Source of the DNA: an uncultured Eubacteriales bacterium
Lineage (GTDB): Bacteria > Bacillota > Clostridia > Christensenellales > Borkfalkiaceae
DNA length: 64,000 bases
Assembly (NCBI GenBank): GCA_900542935.1
Contig: UQPN01000012.1
Location: forward strand, 1 to 64,000
Direction: 5' to 3'
Below the pieces are notes generated by a model that searched no databases, had not been told where the DNA came from, and saw nothing but the letters and a program-made list of their open reading frames with translations. Of this stretch, positions 23,940 through 32,706 are shown piece after piece; the first letter of the stretch is position 1; the number at the start of each line of letters is the position of its first letter. The position numbers and the translations under genes are program-made.

Positions 23940-24806
23940 ATGGATATTTGCAACATTTCGGAATATTTCAAACTCAATAATAAATTTTCAATTGCGGCGT
24001 ACCGTCACACCGACGTGCCGCTGCACCGCCACAACTTTTTCGAGCTTGCCTACGTAACCGACGGCAAGGCGTGCAGCGTGATCGACGGCAAGTCGTACAC
24101 CGTGGAACGCGGCGATTATTTCGTGATGAACCGCTTTTCAACGCATAGTTATCACACGATTGCAAGCGAACCCTTGCGCATTATCAACTGTCTGTTTCTG
24201 CCCGAATTTCTCGACGCTGCACTCGTAAAGAAAAACAAAGTTTCCGATCTTCTCGATGGCTATCTGATCCGCTTCGACTACGATCTTATGGCGAGTCCCG
24301 AGCAACATATTTTTCGCGACGAAAACGGAAAAGTTCTTTCGCTTTTACTGAATATGCAATCGGAAGCGGAGCGAATGCAGGGCGGCTATACGGAAATGAT
24401 CAGAATGCAACTCGCCGAAATTTTCATTCTCACCATGCGCGAAATCGCGGGCAAAGCGAAAACGTCTTCGCTCAGCGCACAGATCGTGGCGTATATCGAA
24501 AATAACTTTTCGGGCGATTTGAAATTCGGGGATCTTTGTAATACTTTGAATTATTCCCTGCCGTATTTATCGAAAACGATACAAAAAGAAACGGGAGAAA
24601 CGTTCACGGAATGGGTGCAAAAAATACGCCTGCGCGAATGTTGCAGGCGACTCCTTAGCGGTAACGACAAAATCGAAACGATTGCACGGGACTGCGGTTT
24701 TATCGATATGAATTATTTCCGTACGTTATTTAAAAAACGAATGGGCATCACGCCGCGGGAATACCGCAATGCGTTTTCGGCGAATGCTCCCGATCCCGCG
24801 GTATAA
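23940..24806 (+). CDS. AraC-family transcriptional regulator with cupin sensor domain
   Basis: 288 residues. The N-terminal cupin domain has TDVPLHRHNFFELAYVTDGK at residues 24-43 (His29, His31 and Glu35 at the usual pocket positions) and ERGDYFVMNRFSTHSYH near 56-72. The C-terminal double helix-turn-helix spans about 180-282, with LKFGDLCNTLNYSLPYLSKT and the conserved ending IARDCGFIDMNYFRTLFKKR...GITPREYR. The start at 23940 is chosen for the AAGG 9 bases upstream; the longer frame is not supported. It is divergent from the GH106-led operon across 286 bp, so it most likely senses a rhamnose-type sugar and activates that operon. The ligand is inferred. Confidence 0.92.
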   Translation: MDICNISEYFKLNNKFSIAAYRHTDVPLHRHNFFELAYVTDGKACSVIDGKSYTVERGDYFVMNRFSTHSYHTIASEPLRIINCLFLPEFLDAALVKKNKVSDLLDGYLIRFDYDLMASPEQHIFRDENGKVLSLLLNMQSEAERMQGGYTEMIRMQLAEIFILTMREIAGKAKTSSLSAQIVAYIENNFSGDLKFGDLCNTLNYSLPYLSKTIQKETGETFTEWVQKIRLRECCRRLLSGNDKIETIARDCGFIDMNYFRTLFKKRMGITPREYRNAFSANAPDPAV

Positions 24807-24862
24807 ATAGTTTTGAATTCCGAACATCCGGTTGTTCAAAACTCACAACGGCTCAGAATCTA

Positions 24863-24948
24863 TATAATCCGAATTGTCGGCTCGCTACGAGCGAATCATT
24901 CGGATTTATTTGTATGCTATAACGTTTTTTCGGAAATTATTCCCCTAT
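24863..24948 (+). repeat. Diverged third copy of the tRNA-Leu downstream flank; also the araC terminator
   Basis: Ungapped comparison with 8356-8441 (terminator plus the sequence inside the island) gives about 65 identities in 86 positions by eye. The hairpin is kept by compensating changes: AATCCGAAT (24866-24874) pairs with ATTCGGATT (24898-24906), followed by a T-rich run. Bases 24840-24862 weakly resemble the tRNA 3' end. The copy lies 16,507 bp from the left repeat and 16,682 bp from the right one, between two operons. Confidence 0.6.
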
Positions 24949-24977
24949 GGCACGAAAGAAAATCTCTTAAACGAAAA

Positions 24978-25008
24978 GAATGAGTCCCGTGCAACACCGA
25001 ACTCATTC
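24978..25008 (-). terminator. Probable terminator of the GH78-ended operon
   Basis: GAATGAGT (24978-24985) and ACTCATTC (25001-25008) pair. On the minus strand the hairpin is followed by TTTTCGTTT, about 70 bp after the GH78 stop codon. Confidence 0.5.
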
Positions 25009-25079
25009 ACTTCAAATTTTCTGATTTGATGTCAGTATGTGCCGAATCTTTGCGATTCGTTTCATTTTTCCAAAAGGTT

Positions 25080-27515
25080 TTAATTTCTTTTCGGTTTTTC
25101 AAAAATGATTTTCGCGGCGGAAAGCTCTTTAAAACGCTCGTTTGCACGGCGAAACAATTCTGCAAATTTTTCCTTTCCGATCTTTCCCGCCGCTATGCGC
25201 GCTTCCGCAAGTCCGCCGATCGTTTTAAGGCGCGGATTCCACACGCTGTCCTTTACTTCGAAAAAATCGCCGAAAATTTCTTTAAACGCATTACGCGCCA
25301 CCGGATTTTGCCTGATTTCACTCACAAAGCTTTCTTCCGTGTACGGCTCGCAGGAAAGCTCCTCGCTCACTCTTTCGAATGTATGTCTGCCGCTTTCCGC
25401 CCTTACGGCTTGCTCTCCCGGCAAGATCACCTCCGCCATAACGCCTACGGGAATTTCGATCTCGTACACGATTTTGCCGTTTTCCCGGCGATACCCCGAT
25501 ACGATTTTTCCGTTTACGCTCTCGTATTCCGCGCGCAAACCGGACAATCCTTTGGCGGGGTGCGGCGCAATGCGCACCTTTTTAAACCCCGGCGCGGCAG
25601 CTTCGATTCCCGCGATTCGACGATAGACAAATTCCTCAAACGACCCGTAGGCATAGTGATTATAGCTGTTCATTCCGTCCGGATTCGGCTTACCGTCCGG
25701 CGTTAAGGAATCCCAGCGTTCCCATATCGTAGTCGCGCCCATGTCCGCCTCGTACAACCATCCGGGGTACGCGTTATTCAGAAGCACCCGTCGCGCCGTT
25801 TCGAAATATCCGTTGTCGCTCAACGCAAACAATAAATAAGCCGTGCCGATAAACCCCGTGGATATGCGATATTTACGCAAAATCACGCCGTCATTCAGTC
25901 GTTTTGCAAGTTCATCGCGCGCGCTTTCCGGCACAATACCGAATTGCAGCGCGATCACCTGCGCCGTGACGGTATCGAGCGCGAGCCTGCCGCTTTTCGT
26001 AAAATACTCGCCGCGCATCTTTTTTAAAAGTTCCGCCGCTTTACGCCTGTAAATTTTCGATTTTTCCTCTTTACCGAGAATTTTCGCGCTTTTCGCCACG
26101 ATTTCAAGCGACTTCACCTGAAACGCGTTCGTAAGAAAATAGGTATCCGTTCTGCCGCACACGCCGTTACCCACAAGATATTCCCCATCCAGCGCGAGCC
26201 AGTCGCCGTACTCGTTTCCGCGCGCCACAAGTCCGTTTTTCATCGTGTTTTCGCGTGCGGAAATAAACTTCTTCATCGCTTCGAAATTCTCGGAAAGAAA
26301 GCTTTCGTCGCCATACATTTCGTACAGCTTCCACGGCACGAACGTGATCGCGTCGCACCACATCGCCGACGTTTTTTTATCTTCGAGACAATCGGGCGCA
26401 ACGTTCGCGATCTCACCCGTTTCTTTCTGTTCGTCGCGGCACGAGCCGAGCCATTTTTTCAGAATCTTGCGCACGTCGAAATTGTACGCCGCCGTGCGGC
26501 AGAACGCGTTGATATCGCCCGTCCAGCCCAGCCGCTCGTCACGCTGCGGACAGTCGGTGGGAATATCCACGAAATTGCCCTTCTGCCCCCACGTAACGTT
26601 ATCGATCAGCCGCTGAAACCGCGCGTTGTCCGTTTTGATGCTGCCCGTGCGTTTCATATCCGTGTGCCGTACAATCGCCGTGATATTTTCCGCGGGAATT
26701 TCCGCGCCGTCGATTTTCAGATAGCGGAAACCATGATAGGTAAACTCGGGTGAAAACACGTGCGCGCCGTGTGCCGTGAAACGATCCGTAGCCGCCGCCC
26801 CGCGCAGATTATCCGTATAAAATTCGCCGTCCACAAGAATTTCCGCGAATTTCAAAGTCACCGTGCCGCCGAAATTTTCGGGCGTTTTTATCTCTGCTAC
26901 GCCCGCGAGATTCTGCCCGAAATCGTACACCGTATCGCCGCGCGGCGTTTTAATGACTTTCTTCACGCGCAAGCGATCGATATCGCGTACAGGTTCGCAG
27001 ATTTGCATTTTCAGCGTGCGTTTATCCCACGCCACTTCCGCGGCGGTAAGACTTCGAAGCGGCGCGGTAAGATCTTTCGTTTCGCCGTCGTAAAGGTGCG
27101 AAAAACGGATCGGGCTTTCCTCCGCCCGCCACGTTTCGTCGGTAACGCAGCATATTTTTCCGTCGACCGCGAGATCGGCGGCAACCGCGCTCATATCGCC
27201 GTACAGCCGCTTTCTGCCGCAAAAATACCCGCCGCAGTACCACCCCTGCGCCACCGTAAAGCGCAAAACGTTTTCGCCCGGTTTCAGCAGATTCGTTACG
27301 TCGTAAGTTTGCACCTGCAACGTTTTATTGTAGGAAGTCCACCCCGGGGCGAGATAATCGCGCCCCACGCGCACGCCGTTAATTTCGGCGAAATACAGCC
27401 CGAGCGCCGTGGCAAAAAGTTCCGCCTTTTCAAACGCGCCGAGCGTAAATTTTTTTTCTGTGCAGAATACGTTAGCCTTTTCCGCCGTGCCGATAAATTT
27501 ACCTTGAATCATCAT
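25080..27515 (-). CDS. GH78 alpha-L-rhamnosidase
   Basis: 811 residues, no signal peptide, so cytoplasmic. Beta-sandwich domains lie at about 1-290 (GLYFAEINGVRVGRDYLAPGW; RYLKIDGAE near 264). The (alpha/alpha)6 barrel spans about 290-640 and carries the hallmark VDIPTDCPQRDERLGWTGD (316-334; Glu327 is the acid candidate) and GATTIWERWDS (593-603; Glu599 is the base candidate), then NSYNHYAYGS. A C-terminal extension (about 715-811) beyond the usual domain D has helix-like sequence of unknown role. The reaction is hydrolysis of terminal alpha-L-rhamnosides. It is the last gene of the module 2 operon; AAAAGG precedes two consecutive ATG codons, either of which could be used. Confidence 0.93.
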   Translation of the reverse strand: MMIQGKFIGTAEKANVFCTEKKFTLGAFEKAELFATALGLYFAEINGVRVGRDYLAPGWTSYNKTLQVQTYDVTNLLKPGENVLRFTVAQGWYCGGYFCGRKRLYGDMSAVAADLAVDGKICCVTDETWRAEESPIRFSHLYDGETKDLTAPLRSLTAAEVAWDKRTLKMQICEPVRDIDRLRVKKVIKTPRGDTVYDFGQNLAGVAEIKTPENFGGTVTLKFAEILVDGEFYTDNLRGAAATDRFTAHGAHVFSPEFTYHGFRYLKIDGAEIPAENITAIVRHTDMKRTGSIKTDNARFQRLIDNVTWGQKGNFVDIPTDCPQRDERLGWTGDINAFCRTAAYNFDVRKILKKWLGSCRDEQKETGEIANVAPDCLEDKKTSAMWCDAITFVPWKLYEMYGDESFLSENFEAMKKFISARENTMKNGLVARGNEYGDWLALDGEYLVGNGVCGRTDTYFLTNAFQVKSLEIVAKSAKILGKEEKSKIYRRKAAELLKKMRGEYFTKSGRLALDTVTAQVIALQFGIVPESARDELAKRLNDGVILRKYRISTGFIGTAYLLFALSDNGYFETARRVLLNNAYPGWLYEADMGATTIWERWDSLTPDGKPNPDGMNSYNHYAYGSFEEFVYRRIAGIEAAAPGFKKVRIAPHPAKGLSGLRAEYESVNGKIVSGYRRENGKIVYEIEIPVGVMAEVILPGEQAVRAESGRHTFERVSEELSCEPYTEESFVSEIRQNPVARNAFKEIFGDFFEVKDSVWNPRLKTIGGLAEARIAAGKIGKEKFAELFRRANERFKELSAAKIIFEKPKRN

Positions 27516-27591
27516 TGTATTTACCTTTTAAGATACAAACGCCGATTTGCCGATCGTATCGCAACAAGCGTATCGCGCGGCGCGCATAATG

Positions 27592-30500
27592 TCAAGCGTT
27601 TGCCGCCGCCGATTTCAAAGCCGCCGATTTCGAAACGGGAACGCCGTCTGAATCAAGCTGCCAGAAATCATCCGCGATAAACGCGGAATAATCTCTTTCC
27701 GCCTCTTTCAACGCCGCTTTATCGCCGTACACGCCGCCGCAGGCGGTTTGCGTTTCGCTGTCCCAATGCGAAATTTTACCGCCGATGCCGTAGCCGTAGA
27801 TATTCGTAAACCCCTTACCGCCGCTTGCCGCGTTGCCGAGAATCGTACCTTCGCCCACGCCCGAAACGTATTCGTCCGCGCAGACAAACACTTTATTCAC
27901 CTTGCCGTAGCCGATTTTCGCCCATTGATTCCACTGTTCGCCCGTGAAAATCACACCCGTGTAGCCGCCGTTTTTATAGTTACGATGGTTTTCCGCAACG
28001 TCCGTTTTCGTGGCGGTGGCGCAATGATAGAACGTTTTGAAATGCACGTAGATATTTTCGATCGAAAAATCATTATTTTCCCACGCAACGCCCTGCGCAA
28101 GGAAGCCCGCCACCTGCGCCGCGGAGTTTTCCGCGTTCGTAAACGACAGATTTTTAATCGCGCAATTTTTCAGCGTTCCGAACATCGACGCCCAGCCCAT
28201 GGAAAGCCCGTCGATATTATGCCCTTTGCCGTCGAACGTACCCGTAAACGTTCTTCCTTCCATCTTAGTGCCGTAAGCGCCGTTATACGCAACGTCCGCG
28301 CCGAGCGTGATATAGCCGCCGTAGATTTTATCGCCGTCGATTGCGGATTCCGTGACGTACGCCATTGCGTCAAGCTCTTCTTTCGAAGTGATTTCAAAAG
28401 TAATAAACAGCGTCCTGCCCGTAACTTTCAGATTTTTGCCGTTCGAAGAAAACGTTGCCGAATAGCTTTGCAGTCCGTAAGCGGTAAGCAAGGGCGCATG
28501 GCTTACCGTGATTATGCCGTCGGCATAAGAAATGCCGTCCGTATACGTGTTCGCGCCCACGGCAAGCGAAGTCAGCGTGCCGCCGAGATATGTTTCCACG
28601 TCTTTTACATCGATTGTAAAGCTTTGCTCGAATGCGGAAACAATTGCGTTTTCGCCCGCGCCCGAAATAGATTTAATCACCTTGTTTTCGGAAATTTTTT
28701 CGCTGCTCACGGTTTGATCGAGCCGCGCGGGGTAAGGCAGTCCGTTCAGATCGATCTGCCAGAAATCGTCGCTTTCAAACGCGTTGTAATTGTATTGTGC
28801 CGCTTGCATCGCCGCTTTATCGGCATACACTCCGCCGCAATCGTTTACGTTTTCGCTATCCCAATGCGTGATTTTGCCGCCGATGCCGTAGCCGTAAATA
28901 TTCGCAAAGCCGCCGCACCCCGCTTTGCCGTTGCCGAGGATTGTCCCCTCGCCCGCGTTTTCAACGTACTCGTCGGCGCAGACGAACACCTTGTTCACTT
29001 TTCCGCTATCGATTTTCGCCGACTGATTCCATTGCTCTCCCGCAAAAATCACGCCCGTGTAGCCGCCGTTTTTATAATTGCGATGATTGTTTTCAACGTC
29101 CGTTTTCGTTGCCGTATTGCAATGCCTGAACGTTCTGAAATGCACGTAGATGTTTTCAATCGAAAAACCGGCGCTCCACTTCACGCCCTGAGCAAGGAAT
29201 CCCGCCACCTGCGCCGCAGAATTCACCGCATTCGTAAACGACAGATTTTTGATGACCGCGCCATCGGCAAGATTGCCCACAAGTCCGCCGTAGCCCATAG
29301 AAATATCGTTGATATTATACCCCTGCCCGTCGAAAACGCCGCCGAACGAGTACACCGTATTTTCGTTTTTAATCGAAGCGGTATACGTTTTTCCGCCGTA
29401 TTCAACGTTGTCGGTAAGCACGTAGTAGCCCGCATAACGGGTGATTTCCGAAGTCTTTTCGCCCGCGCCGTCCGAAATAAATAAATCGAGATCTTCCGCC
29501 GTGGCGATGCGGCGCGTGTAAAGCGATACGCGCAGCGCATAAATCACCTTATTCGTCTCTATCGTAAACGGCACGTTTTTGCCCATTTGCGCAGCTTCCG
29601 CCGGCATGCCCGCGCGATTCAGCGTGAGCGTAGTGCCGTTAAGCGCCGAAAGAACGTTTTCACCGTTCGAAAAATACGCCTTTTCCGCACTTCCGAGCAA
29701 AGCGGATTGCAGCTCGAAGCCGATTTCGCCTTCGCCGTTTCTGCGCTCGGCGATAAAGGTATCGGAAAGTTCCACAGTTTTTCTGCCAACGGCAATTTCG
29801 AGTTGTACAACGTTTCCGAAAATCGTGGCGGAAAGGGTGGCAACGCCCGCGCTTTCCGCTACCACGCTGCCGTTTTGCACGCGCGCGATATCTTCATTCG
29901 TGCTGCTCCAATCCACCGTATCGGGCGTTACGTCCTCGCCGTTTTTCGTCACTTTCAGTCCGAGCGGCATTTCCGCCGTTCCCGTCATTTCCGAAAGTAC
30001 CATGGAAGTTTTAAACCCGCCTTCGGAAGGCTGAAAAGCTTTCGAAAACGACACGGTTTCGCTTGCGCCGATCACTTCCGCACGCACTTTCCTGTATAAA
30101 AGCACGCCGTAAACGTTTGCGGTAATTTCAATATACGCTTCGCCCGTTTTTTCCGCCGTCAGCAAAAAAGCGCCTTCCGATTTTTCCGCTACGGAAATTG
30201 CCTCGCCCGTAACCTTCGTTTCGTATTCTATGCCGCTAAGATCGTTGCCTTTGTACCGCGCGTACACTTGCAGCAGAAAGCTATCGCCCTCGCCGAAACG
30301 GATAAACTCCGTATCCGCCGTTAAAACGGGTGCGCTGTAAGAATTATACACCGTCACGCTGCACGAAGCAGAAGCTTCGCCGGTTTTTGCCGTAAGCACG
30401 GCGTTTCCTTCTGCCAAAGCGGAAACTTTTCCGTTTTCGTACACCGCCACGGACGGCGCGGAATTTTCCCATTCGATCGTTTTACCGAGCGCGCTCACGG

Positions 30501-30684
30501 CAAAAAGCTCCGCCGATTCGTGCAGATCCAAACGGATTTCTTCCGCGCTGATCGTAACTTTGTCTTTCGGTTCTTCCGGCGCGGGCGGTTCTTCGTTTTT
30601 CTTACAACTTGCAAAGCCGAGCGCGCCGCAGAGAATCGCCGTCGCGAACGCCGATATCATTGCGATTTTTCTCTTTTTCATCAT
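27592..30684 (-). CDS. Surface lipoprotein with BIG2-like domains and two GLUG-like repeat units
   Basis: 1030 residues from the ATG at 30684, which has GGGGG at 5 bases and overlaps the stop of the DUF4838 gene. Lipobox GFASC (Cys27). A BIG2-type Ig domain (about 45-115, ending AEGNAVLTAKTGEASASCSV) is followed by further Ig-like parts, including a second BIG2-like one near 265-305. Two long repeats of about 200-230 residues occur near 410-645 and 790-1015. Each has GYNIND/GHNIDG-SMG, KNLSFTNAxNSAAQVAGFLAQGV, YTGVIFxGEQWNQ and VNKVFVCADEYV, and they are nearly identical over long stretches. The pattern resembles GLUG-repeat adhesins. No enzyme motif is seen; surface binding is the likely role. 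Confidence 0.78.
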   Translation of the reverse strand: MMKKRKIAMISAFATAILCGALGFASCKKNEEPPAPEEPKDKVTISAEEIRLDLHESAELFAVSALGKTIEWENSAPSVAVYENGKVSALAEGNAVLTAKTGEASASCSVTVYNSYSAPVLTADTEFIRFGEGDSFLLQVYARYKGNDLSGIEYETKVTGEAISVAEKSEGAFLLTAEKTGEAYIEITANVYGVLLYRKVRAEVIGASETVSFSKAFQPSEGGFKTSMVLSEMTGTAEMPLGLKVTKNGEDVTPDTVDWSSTNEDIARVQNGSVVAESAGVATLSATIFGNVVQLEIAVGRKTVELSDTFIAERRNGEGEIGFELQSALLGSAEKAYFSNGENVLSALNGTTLTLNRAGMPAEAAQMGKNVPFTIETNKVIYALRVSLYTRRIATAEDLDLFISDGAGEKTSEITRYAGYYVLTDNVEYGGKTYTASIKNENTVYSFGGVFDGQGYNINDISMGYGGLVGNLADGAVIKNLSFTNAVNSAAQVAGFLAQGVKWSAGFSIENIYVHFRTFRHCNTATKTDVENNHRNYKNGGYTGVIFAGEQWNQSAKIDSGKVNKVFVCADEYVENAGEGTILGNGKAGCGGFANIYGYGIGGKITHWDSENVNDCGGVYADKAAMQAAQYNYNAFESDDFWQIDLNGLPYPARLDQTVSSEKISENKVIKSISGAGENAIVSAFEQSFTIDVKDVETYLGGTLTSLAVGANTYTDGISYADGIITVSHAPLLTAYGLQSYSATFSSNGKNLKVTGRTLFITFEITSKEELDAMAYVTESAIDGDKIYGGYITLGADVAYNGAYGTKMEGRTFTGTFDGKGHNIDGLSMGWASMFGTLKNCAIKNLSFTNAENSAAQVAGFLAQGVAWENNDFSIENIYVHFKTFYHCATATKTDVAENHRNYKNGGYTGVIFTGEQWNQWAKIGYGKVNKVFVCADEYVSGVGEGTILGNAASGGKGFTNIYGYGIGGKISHWDSETQTACGGVYGDKAALKEAERDYSAFIADDFWQLDSDGVPVSKSAALKSAAANA

Positions 30685-32702
30685 GCGATCCCCCATTCCT
30701 TAAACATGTCTTCAAACGTGTAGTCTCTCATTCCTTTCAAGCCGTTCCATTCGTGTACGATACTGTTATTCAGCCTGCGAATATCGTCGCGGAAAGCGAT
30801 GCGATAAGAAAGTAACGCGTCTGCCGAAAACGTGCCTTTGTAAAATTCAAGCACGGCATACCGCGGAAAAAGGCTTTCCGCATTGATGTGATTGTACAGC
30901 TTTTCGTACAACCCGGGATCGGAAATTTTATATTTTTCAATTGCGGCATACGCTTCGTCGATCAGGGAAAGATAGCGGTTTAAGAGTCCTTTCGGCCAAT
31001 ATTTTTCGTTTTGCAACGCCGTGCAGCCGTACTGCCCGTTTATCTCGTCGTTTTCGTTTTCGATCTGCCTAAGCCATAAAGTAAGCTCGTTGAAATAGCG
31101 CAGCATCGGCTCTGCCGCATCTCGGAAATAGCCGTTGAAAAACCGCTCTTTCACGTCTTCGTACTCTACGTTTACGTCGAATTCCGCTTTCGAATCGAGA
31201 TACGCTTTAAATTTCATAAAGCACGAGGGGTTTTCCGAGCCGTAGTACTGCCCGAGATTATTCATGTGCTTATTGCCCTTCGTGTAGCAATAGCGATAGG
31301 TATCTATGATGCTGTCGAACGAATTATACGGCATATAGTACCAGCCGAAATATATTTCGTAGAACCAGAAGAAAATGTTATCGTCGGTGAGAGCCGCCCA
31401 TCCCTCGATCGCCTGCGCCGTGGCGGCGTTTTCCGCGTCGTAGAAAGAATAGGTGTATTCCGCCGTGGAAGGCGCGATATACACGCCCACGTTTTTATGC
31501 AGCTTCATCTCTTCCGCCACGGCTTTGTACGTGCCGTCCGCCTGTTTTACCGCCGGAGGCTGCGCCGTGATCTGATACGCGAAAATCATCAGCATATAAT
31601 CACGTCGCTTGCCCTCTTTTTCAAAACGTTTATCCACCTCGTCCGATACGTTGTTTACAAGTTTGATATACGCGGCGGAGTCTGTTCCGTATTTCTCTCG
31701 TTCCGCCGTGCATGCCTCGCATTTGCACACATTGTTGTTGTCCATCACGGTGAATGTGATCGCGTACCGATCGGGATTATCTTCAAGATGCCGATACACT
31801 GTATCGGCAACCGTTTCTTCCATCTTTTTCAGACTCTTGGCATTGCCGTGCGCCGTGGCACAGATCTGATTGCTCTCGGCGGCTACACCCGGCGCGGCGT
31901 ACCATTCGGGATGATAATTTTCCTCGTCGCCTTTATTCCCGTACGTTTCATAGGGCAGATAATACATGGTGTTGTGCCAATATTCCTGCACTTTAATGAA
32001 AATATCCGAGGCAAGGTTGAAGCCCATGCCGTAAGCCGTTGCCGACGATTCGCCGTTGCCGCCGCGATGGAATTCGAAATCGGGGCGTTCGGTGATGTCC
32101 ATATCGGGCAGCGTTTCGCCGCTCTTTTCGTATACCACCATATCCGCGGAAAACATATCGTAGCCGATCGTCTGCCTCAGAAAGCAAAGCGCGGCTTGCT
32201 GATAGCCGTGGCTTGCGTACACCGCCAAAAACACGGAGTCGCCCGCAGTTCTGATATAGTAGCCCGTCTGCCCCAGATCGTCGGAAGGCATCGTAAGCCC
32301 CGCCGCCGCGAACAACGCGCTGTCGCCGATCACTATATACTTCATCGATTTTTCGTAAGTCACTTCCGAAGAAGCCACGATTTCGAGATTTGCGCCCGTA
32401 GCCGCGTACACGTGCTTTGCGATGAAATTCGCCGCTTCTTTCGCGCGGGCATCGTCCGTCACCGCGATTTTATACTGCGTAACGCCGTTTTTCGCAAAAA
32501 TTCTGTCTGCGTTTTCGGTTACGTTCACCTTATGCAGCGTGCCGCTCACATGCGTATCCGCCGCCCCGATCGTAACGGTGTTTCCGCCGCTCTGATAGCC
32601 GTTATCTTCGCCGCCGCGCTTTCTGCATGCGCCCGCGCCGCACAAAAACAAAGAGATTGCCGCAAACAACGCCGCCGTTTTTCTCCAATTTTTCTTCGTC
32701 AT
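30681..32702 (-). CDS. DUF4838 lipoprotein, putative secreted glycosidase-like protein
   Basis: 673 residues. Lipobox AGAC with Cys26. The N-terminal domain (about 65-200) looks like the GH20/GH67-type accessory domain (KYIVIGDSALFAAAGLTMP; GYYIRTAGDSVFLAVYASHGYQQA). The DUF4838 core (about 260-560) has the signature DNNNVCKCEACTAEREKYG near 318-336 with its paired cysteines, and WGWYYM-like aromatic stretches near 450. Such proteins occur in polysaccharide loci, and their barrel resembles alpha-glucuronidases or hexosaminidases, but the activity is not known. The stop codon overlaps the start of the next gene (ATGATGA). Confidence 0.78.
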   Translation of the reverse strand: MTKKNWRKTAALFAAISLFLCGAGACRKRGGEDNGYQSGGNTVTIGAADTHVSGTLHKVNVTENADRIFAKNGVTQYKIAVTDDARAKEAANFIAKHVYAATGANLEIVASSEVTYEKSMKYIVIGDSALFAAAGLTMPSDDLGQTGYYIRTAGDSVFLAVYASHGYQQAALCFLRQTIGYDMFSADMVVYEKSGETLPDMDITERPDFEFHRGGNGESSATAYGMGFNLASDIFIKVQEYWHNTMYYLPYETYGNKGDEENYHPEWYAAPGVAAESNQICATAHGNAKSLKKMEETVADTVYRHLEDNPDRYAITFTVMDNNNVCKCEACTAEREKYGTDSAAYIKLVNNVSDEVDKRFEKEGKRRDYMLMIFAYQITAQPPAVKQADGTYKAVAEEMKLHKNVGVYIAPSTAEYTYSFYDAENAATAQAIEGWAALTDDNIFFWFYEIYFGWYYMPYNSFDSIIDTYRYCYTKGNKHMNNLGQYYGSENPSCFMKFKAYLDSKAEFDVNVEYEDVKERFFNGYFRDAAEPMLRYFNELTLWLRQIENENDEINGQYGCTALQNEKYWPKGLLNRYLSLIDEAYAAIEKYKISDPGLYEKLYNHINAESLFPRYAVLEFYKGTFSADALLSYRIAFRDDIRRLNNSIVHEWNGLKGMRDYTFEDMFKEWGIA

Positions 32703-32706
32703 TTTC

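Noticed and set aside
24863..24948. A complete second tRNA gene at 24.84 kb
   Set aside because: Only the 3' flank and a weak echo of the tRNA 3' end are present; no acceptor or anticodon arms can be folded.
27748..29484. Plus-strand open frame of 578 codons inside the GLUG-repeat lipoprotein gene
   Set aside because: It mirrors the repeats of the minus-strand gene and reads as Arg/His/Phe-rich shadow sequence. No ribosome site or known domain.
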